A stretch of 64,000 nucleotides of DNA from Thalassospira profundimaris (GTDB lineage Bacteria > Pseudomonadota > Alphaproteobacteria > Rhodospirillales > Thalassospiraceae). Positions 62,610-64,000 of this stretch are shown in pieces; within the stretch, counting starts at the first letter, position 1, and each line of letters opens with the position of its first letter. The notes under the pieces are model-generated. The model made no database searches and was not told the DNA's origin. It saw nothing but the letters and a program-made list of their open reading frames with translations. Made by a program: the position numbers and the translations under genes. The stretch spans positions 124,001 through 188,000 of the forward strand of contig NZ_JPWI01000001.1 of NCBI RefSeq assembly GCF_003326795.1. Direction: 5' to 3'.

Positions 62610-63767
62610 TCAATTGCGTGGTGGCGGACCATTCCCCTTTTGTCCATCGGGACGCGGTTTTGGCCCCGGCCCGGCCTTGCCAGTGCCGGCCGGACCCTTG
62701 CGCGACTGGGCAGACCCAAGATAGGGTTCAAAGATCGCAAGCGAGGCAAGGTCAAAACCCGCCGGGCAGGCATCATCAATATAATCGTAATAGATTGCCC
62801 TACCGCGAATGGAAGATGCGCGGTCCGCCTCGAAGAACAGGCCATAGCAGGCGGCATTGCAGTAAAAGAGCGCGCCGTCCTGACGATCAATCCGTTTGGT
62901 CGTGCCGTTACTTTGCAAAAGTTGTTCACCGCGCAAGGTCCCGGTCATCACCCGGCAAACATCCCCGCGAAACGATTGTGACGACGCGGTTTTGATTTCA
63001 AAGGGAATCGGCAGACCGACAATATCCTGTCCGGTGCGGTCGCGGCGCATGGTCCAACGATCCCGGGCAAATCCGCGTGGCGTGCCCGAAAGACAATTCA
63101 GAACATTCCAGTCCGGCGTGGTTTTGACATTATAGAAGTAGGATCCCTTGTCATCTTTCATGCCACGACAGGCATCCAGCAGAGACTCGACCGAATTGGC
63201 GGGTTCAAACCAGCCAAGGGCAAGAATCGGGAAGCTGTCCATGGCATAGCCAACCGGCTTTTTATCGATATCGATCCATTGGCGACCAAGGTCATTGATC
63301 AGGCATCTTGGCGCGATGTGGTAATGATAGTCATCGCCGCGCCCGGCATGACCGCCGCATTCATCAAGCTCGCCCTCGGTAAAGGCCGATGGACGTTTGC
63401 CGGTTTGCGGATTGACCGGACCTTGTGTCGACGGATCAAAAATCGGCACCCCGTTGATGGCAACCCCAACTGGCCCGGCCTCGGTCATGGTTGGTCGGGA
63501 TGCCAGTTGGGGATGTTGCAGAATTTCGAATTCAAAATCATGGGCGGCGGGGAATTGCTGATTGCTGGCGGTAATGCCGGTCATGACAGGATGGGACGGA
63601 TCGGGCAGACCCTTGGCCGAAAATCGCACCTTGTCGCGATCACAGGCCAGATGGGAAATCTCGTCGGTGAAGCAGGCCTCGTCACATTTGCAATTCTTGA
63701 TTTCGTGGGCACTGACCGGGCTTATCGCGCCCAATATCAACGCCAATCCGAAAAGCCAGATCTTCAT
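62610..63767 (-). CDS. Secreted YHYH-domain protein
   Basis: This 385-residue protein has a signal peptide (KIWLFGLALILGAISPVSAH) and cysteine pairs in the mature N-terminus (CKCDEAC). The domain name motif is in GRGDDYHYHIAPRC (about residues 143-156), followed by GYAMDSFPILALGW. YHYH proteins are periplasmic or secreted; their function is not established. The C-terminus is a low-complexity Gly/Pro/Lys tail of about 30 residues. The ATG at 63767 is used; a GTG one codon upstream (63770) lies next to GGGAAAGGG. It stands alone after mutM with 70 bases between. Confidence 0.85.
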   Translation of the reverse strand: MKIWLFGLALILGAISPVSAHEIKNCKCDEACFTDEISHLACDRDKVRFSAKGLPDPSHPVMTGITASNQQFPAAHDFEFEILQHPQLASRPTMTEAGPVGVAINGVPIFDPSTQGPVNPQTGKRPSAFTEGELDECGGHAGRGDDYHYHIAPRCLINDLGRQWIDIDKKPVGYAMDSFPILALGWFEPANSVESLLDACRGMKDDKGSYFYNVKTTPDWNVLNCLSGTPRGFARDRWTMRRDRTGQDIVGLPIPFEIKTASSQSFRGDVCRVMTGTLRGEQLLQSNGTTKRIDRQDGALFYCNAACYGLFFEADRASSIRGRAIYYDYIDDACPAGFDLASLAIFEPYLGSAQSRKGPAGTGKAGPGPKPRPDGQKGNGPPPRN

Positions 63768-63983
63768 CACCCTTTCCCCCGATCACTTCCCCGGTCACGA
63801 CCTGATCGCCATAGAGTATCACGGGCGCAACAAGGCGGTCATCTTCGACTGGACGCCGATCCACAAAACCATATGATGGCGACGCCCGGCGTCGTTGACA
63901 CCCCATGTCAGACCTGCGTTCGGGATTTCAAATCGCGCCTTGCCCCACCCTTTGCGCGATGACCTATTTACGAAAGCCGCCCC

Positions 63984-64000
63984 ATGGAATTTGGTTTTGA
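63984..64000 (+). CDS. Possible start of a gene cut by the window edge
   Basis: An ATG at 63984 opens a frame reading MEFGF to the end of the window. Acyl-CoA dehydrogenases often begin this way, but five residues cannot support a call. No strong ribosome binding site is visible. Confidence 0.2.

Noticed and set aside
63562-63962. Plus-strand frames in the gap after the YHYH gene
   Set aside because: They overlap the YHYH gene on the other strand and lack ribosome binding sites; a short part outside it is too little for a call.

Overview
The window looks like chromosomal DNA of a free-living, probably marine alphaproteobacterium of the Rhodospirillales, with Thalassospira as the best guess. 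This rests on the block mutM / enoyl-CoA hydratase / rpsT / dnaA / dnaN / recF / gyrB, a MarR regulator of the LdtR type, TctCBA and LysR genes, and moderately GC-rich coding DNA. The assignment is inference; no 16S gene is present. I see no rRNA, tRNA, CRISPR array, complete insertion sequence or prophage.

Layout. Positions 1-18050 hold housekeeping and transport genes: argF (cut by the window edge), argD, an ABC-2 permease, a RecX-like gene, an ArsC/YfgD-type reductase, an LrgA/LrgB pair, an orphan sulfotransferase-like gene, a chemoreceptor, truA, argG, a YgjP-type metallopeptidase, a LysE exporter, and a LysR regulator divergent from tctC-tctB-tctA-argE. Between argG and the metallopeptidase lies a very palindromic 266-bp element with 32-bp terminal inverted repeats. 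A small AT-richer gene follows at 18.4 kb. Next come two bifunctional penicillin-binding protein genes; the second has lost every catalytic motif of both enzymatic domains.

From 23.1 to 43.6 kb there is a surface locus. On the minus strand, a type I secretion ABC protein and its HlyD-type adaptor form one unit. A second unit begins with a minimal RTX protein (20 uninterrupted nonapeptides) and runs through a GT2, a methyltransferase, a GT4, a membrane-anchored coiled-coil protein, a second GT2-like protein without its DxD motif, a second GT4, a pyruvyltransferase-family gene and galE. An exported propeller-like protein and rfbC follow. A MarR/LdtR-like regulator overlapping another GT4 gene diverges from the secretion genes. 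No polysaccharide polymerase, flippase or initiating transferase is present. I read the locus as an RTX surface protein, its exporter and a glycan that decorates or anchors it.

From 43.6 to 52.9 kb there is a phosphoglycerate-transport-like (Pgt) module: a PgtC-like sensor protein, a PgtB-like histidine kinase, a PgtA-like sigma-54 activator, and downstream of a good -24/-12 promoter a second PgtC-like binding protein with a fused permease and an ATPase. The rest (53.2-64 kb) is the replication gene block gyrB, recF, dnaN, dnaA with rpsT, an enoyl-CoA hydratase, mutM and a YHYH-domain secreted protein. I could not find a convincing cluster of DnaA boxes, so the origin is not placed here.
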